Positions 61,728 to 64,000 of a stretch of 64,000 bases of DNA are shown here, piece after piece. Source of the DNA: Desulfuromusa sp. Lineage in GTDB: Bacteria > Desulfobacterota > Desulfuromonadia > Desulfuromonadales > Geopsychrobacteraceae. Each line of letters begins with the position of its first letter. The stretch's first letter is position 1. A model generated the notes under the pieces. It did no database searches. It had not been told where the DNA came from and worked only from the letters and a program-made list of their open reading frames with translations. The stretch lies in contig JAKIUD010000010.1 of the NCBI GenBank assembly GCA_021647765.1, forward strand, positions 1-64,000, read 5' to 3'. The position numbers and the translations under genes are program-made.

Positions 61728-62405
61728 ATGAGTTATGCCCAACTGTCCTTGATGGAGCAATTGATACTGACCCTTTCGGCAATGATTTTGTTGACCTCGT
61801 TTCTCCTTTTGGCTCAGTCACGGATTATCAGCTTGATCAATACCTTCGCCTCGCAGGGTTTTCTCCTGTTTTTAGGCACCTGCTTGATCGCCCAAAGTTC
61901 TGGAAGATACCATTTGTATATCTCTGCCGGAATGACTTTAGCGCTTAAGGTTTTTTTTGTTCCCTGGCTATTACGCCGCTTGGTCAGGCGGTTGGATATT
62001 CGTCGTGATGTTGAAAACGTTGGCGGTCCTTCGATGATTATGATTGCCGGAGGAGCGCTGGTTCTGTTCAGTTACTATGTTGCTTTGCCAATCCGTGAAC
62101 TTTCCGACCTTGCAACCCGGAATACGATTGCCATCTCCCTGGCAGTCATATTGCTGGGGATGTTGATGATGATTACCCGCCGTAAAGCAGTTGCTCAGGT
62201 GGTTGGTTTTATGTCCATGGAAAATGGTCTTTTTTTTGCTGCTGTTGTATCGACTTATGGTATGCCGATGGTTGTTGAATTAGGAATTGCTTTTGATGTT
62301 CTGGTCGCAGCGGTTCTTTTTGGCATCTTTTTCTTTCAAATTAGAGCCGGTATTGGTTCCCTTGATGTGGATCACCTCAACCGGTTACATGAGGTTGATC
62401 GATGA
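61728..62405 (+). CDS. HyfE/NuoK-like membrane subunit
   Basis: 225 residues from ATG 61728, with GGAG about 10 bp upstream; the longer frame to 61704 overlaps hyfC. Six helices, with the conserved carboxylate in S-M-E-N-G-L-F-F-A-A-V and the end H-L-N-R-L-H-E-V-D-R. HyfE fuses a NuoK-like half. The stop overlaps the hyfF start (ATGA). Confidence 0.83.
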   Translation: MSYAQLSLMEQLILTLSAMILLTSFLLLAQSRIISLINTFASQGFLLFLGTCLIAQSSGRYHLYISAGMTLALKVFFVPWLLRRLVRRLDIRRDVENVGGPSMIMIAGGALVLFSYYVALPIRELSDLATRNTIAISLAVILLGMLMMITRRKAVAQVVGFMSMENGLFFAAVVSTYGMPMVVELGIAFDVLVAAVLFGIFFFQIRAGIGSLDVDHLNRLHEVDR

Positions 62406-63868
62406 TTGCTCTCTATGCGACTTTGCTGATTCCCTTTGGCGCAATGCTGGTGTTCGCTGTGATTGGCCATTGGAAGCATGCCGGGACTCTTAACCTGCTG
62501 GTGTGCTTTGCTACCTTTTTGACCTCATTGCAATTAGCCATCGATGTTTTTACCAACGGATTTATGATTACACCGGGTCAGCTTTTCTATATTGATGCCT
62601 TTAACGTTTATTTGATCCTGGTTAATGCTCTGGTTGGTTTAACAACCTCTATTTTTAGTCGTCCTTATATGGCATATGAACTAAAGATTGGTCGGGTTGA
62701 TGGTGGTCGAATGCGCCTTTATCATTCGATGTTTCAAGGGTTTTTGCTTACCATGTTGGTGGCATTATCGACTAATAACCTGGGAATCCTCTGGGTCGCT
62801 GTTGAGGGTGCAACTTTGGCAACGGTGCTACTGGTCTCTCTCTATCGAACCCCAGAATCGATAGAAGCGGGATGGAAATATTTCATCCTTTGTGGCGTTG
62901 GAATCGCCCAGGCATTATTTGGTACGGTGCTAGTCTATTTTGCTGCTGAAAAAATTTCCCCCGGAGAAGAAAGCACTCTGCTCTGGAGTGTATTGAAAGA
63001 TCATTCTGATCAACTTGAGCCAACGGTATTAATGTTAGCTTTTGTTTTTTTGCTAGTTGGCTATGGGACAAAAATCGGTTTAGTGCCATTGCATAATTGG
63101 TTACCAGACGCCCATTCCGAGGGACCAACACCCATGTCAGCAATCCTTTCCGGGTTACTGTTGAACGTCGCCCTCTATGCGGTCGTTCGCTATAAAATGC
63201 TGATTGAACCAGCCCTGAACAACCACCTTCCGAGCTACATGATGATGGGTTTCGGGATGCTCTCTTTCAGTGTTGCCGGAATTTTGTTACATCATCAGCG
63301 GGATATCAAGCGGATGTTTTCCTATTCCTCAATCGAGCATATGGGACTGATGACTTTTGCTTTTGGGATCGGTGGGCCACTTGCAACTTTTGGTGCCCTG
63401 CTGCACATGATTGTTCACTCGCTGACCAAATCAGCTATTTTTATTACCGTTGGTCATGCTGCTCACATTGCTGGAACGCAGAAAATTTCTGAGATTCGCG
63501 GCTTAATCCGAACCCAACCAGCTGTTGGCTGGACTTTTTTGCTTGGCACCGTAGCAATTGCAGGATTTCCCCCGTTTGGGGTTTTCACCAGTGAATTTTT
63601 ACTCTTCACGGCAACGATAGAGAGTATGCCATGGTTGGTCATGCCCCTTTTAATCGGTTTGGCTGTCGCTTTTGCCGGGTTGTTTCGGCATGTCCAGCCG
63701 ATGGTTTTTGGTGAGCCACCCGAAGGTCAACTCCCGGTTAAAGCTAATATGCTACCGATCATTTTTCACTTGTTTCTGGTGTTATGGCTGGGTATTTCTA
63801 TCCCGGATATTCTGGCAAACTGGCTTGATCAGGCGACGATTATGGTTGTTGGCAAGGGGTTGTTATGA
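62402..63868 (+). CDS. HyfF/NuoN-like antiporter subunit
   Basis: 488 residues, ~14 helices, Mrp-antiporter type. It has T-K-I-G-L-V-P-L-H-N-W-L-P-D-A-H-S-E-G-P-T-P near residue 220, S-I-E-H-M-G-L-M-T-F-A-F-G-I near 312, and H-S-L-T-K-S-A-I-F near 340. It is the second antiporter-like subunit of the complex, shorter than E. coli HyfF (~526). It overlaps both neighbours by 4 bp. Confidence 0.85.
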   Translation: MIALYATLLIPFGAMLVFAVIGHWKHAGTLNLLVCFATFLTSLQLAIDVFTNGFMITPGQLFYIDAFNVYLILVNALVGLTTSIFSRPYMAYELKIGRVDGGRMRLYHSMFQGFLLTMLVALSTNNLGILWVAVEGATLATVLLVSLYRTPESIEAGWKYFILCGVGIAQALFGTVLVYFAAEKISPGEESTLLWSVLKDHSDQLEPTVLMLAFVFLLVGYGTKIGLVPLHNWLPDAHSEGPTPMSAILSGLLLNVALYAVVRYKMLIEPALNNHLPSYMMMGFGMLSFSVAGILLHHQRDIKRMFSYSSIEHMGLMTFAFGIGGPLATFGALLHMIVHSLTKSAIFITVGHAAHIAGTQKISEIRGLIRTQPAVGWTFLLGTVAIAGFPPFGVFTSEFLLFTATIESMPWLVMPLLIGLAVAFAGLFRHVQPMVFGEPPEGQLPVKANMLPIIFHLFLVLWLGISIPDILANWLDQATIMVVGKGLL

Positions 63869-64000
63869 TAACGCAGCAACAACCAACGCAGGGGAAAGTT
63901 TCAAGTTTTGCTGATCAACTTACTGCTGTTGGCATCAGAATTCAGGAAGACAAACCTCTGCCAGGAATGACCGCCCAATTGAAATTGAGGTCAAAAGATT
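63865..64000 (+). CDS. HyfG/NuoCD-like large subunit, N-terminus only (runs off the window)
   Basis: 45 codons are visible. The start overlaps the hyfF stop in an ATGA. By position it should be the NuoC-D-like (hydrogenase large) subunit of the complex. Nothing in the visible part proves this, and the Ni-ligand cysteines, if any, lie outside the window. Confidence 0.55.
   Translation, partial: MITQQQPTQGKVSSFADQLTAVGIRIQEDKPLPGMTAQLKLRSKD

Noticed and set aside
1..64000. tRNA or rRNA genes
   Set aside because: I looked for tRNA arms and rRNA-like conserved stretches in the gaps and saw none; the intergenic regions are short or contain the repeats described.

Overview
The window comes from a Gram-negative bacterium. 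The gene set and order (hemW-CIRCE-hrcA-grpE-dnaK-dnaJ, a complete Na+-NQR operon, an energy-converting hydrogenase-related 'hyf/ehr' cluster with an HTH/PTS-EIIA regulator) and the protein styles point to an anaerobic Desulfuromonadales-type (former Deltaproteobacteria) organism. That placement is inference; there is no rRNA gene here.

Layout. (1) 1-4.4 kb: a purine/xanthine module, with the 3' part of a YqeB-like selenium-dependent molybdenum hydroxylase accessory gene, then xdhA-xdhB-xdhC in the E. coli order. (2) 4.4-10.8 kb: a patchwork of intact, truncated and broken genes. It holds a HAD phosphatase, two 3'-end fragments of comM flanking an XRE regulator and a DUF4143-type ATPase, a beheaded Asp/Glu racemase-like gene, a frameshifted dapB-like gene, a GntR/FCD regulator and a decayed IS110/IS1111-type element bounded by perfect 14-bp inverted repeats. 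(3) 10.8-30.8 kb: a two-partner secretion locus dominated by one uninterrupted reading frame of 18.3 kb (6,090 residues), followed by its TpsB outer-membrane transporter. (4) 30.8-36.4 kb: an NHL-repeat remnant, the full-length comM, trxB, a small membrane protein with an MFS transporter, and a nitrilase-family amidase. (5) 36.7-44.4 kb: nqrABCDEF, a ferritin-like protein, apbE (flavin attachment) and an nqrM-like Cys-rich membrane protein, which together would build and mature a sodium-pumping NADH:quinone oxidoreductase. (6) 44.4-50.5 kb: hemW and the heat-shock operon, with a perfect CIRCE operator and a sigma70-like promoter. (7) 50.6-56.7 kb: an LpoA/LppC-like periplasmic protein, then a divergent four-gene ABC-transporter / LolA-like / outer-membrane barrel operon. 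(8) 56.7-64 kb: a terminator, a MITE-like element, beta-carbonic anhydrase, and the HTH-EIIA regulator leading the hyf-like B-C-E-F-G genes that run off the right edge.

The most striking item is the giant TPS exoprotein. It has a roughly 400-residue super-repeat duplicated in tandem, a coiled-coil block inside an otherwise beta-helical protein, and a single close pair of cysteines in about 6,000 mature residues. The second is the triplication of the comM 3' end, which marks a recombination-prone zone on the left flank of the TPS locus and connects it with the intact comM on its right flank. Most other regions are well-conserved housekeeping or energy-metabolism operons.
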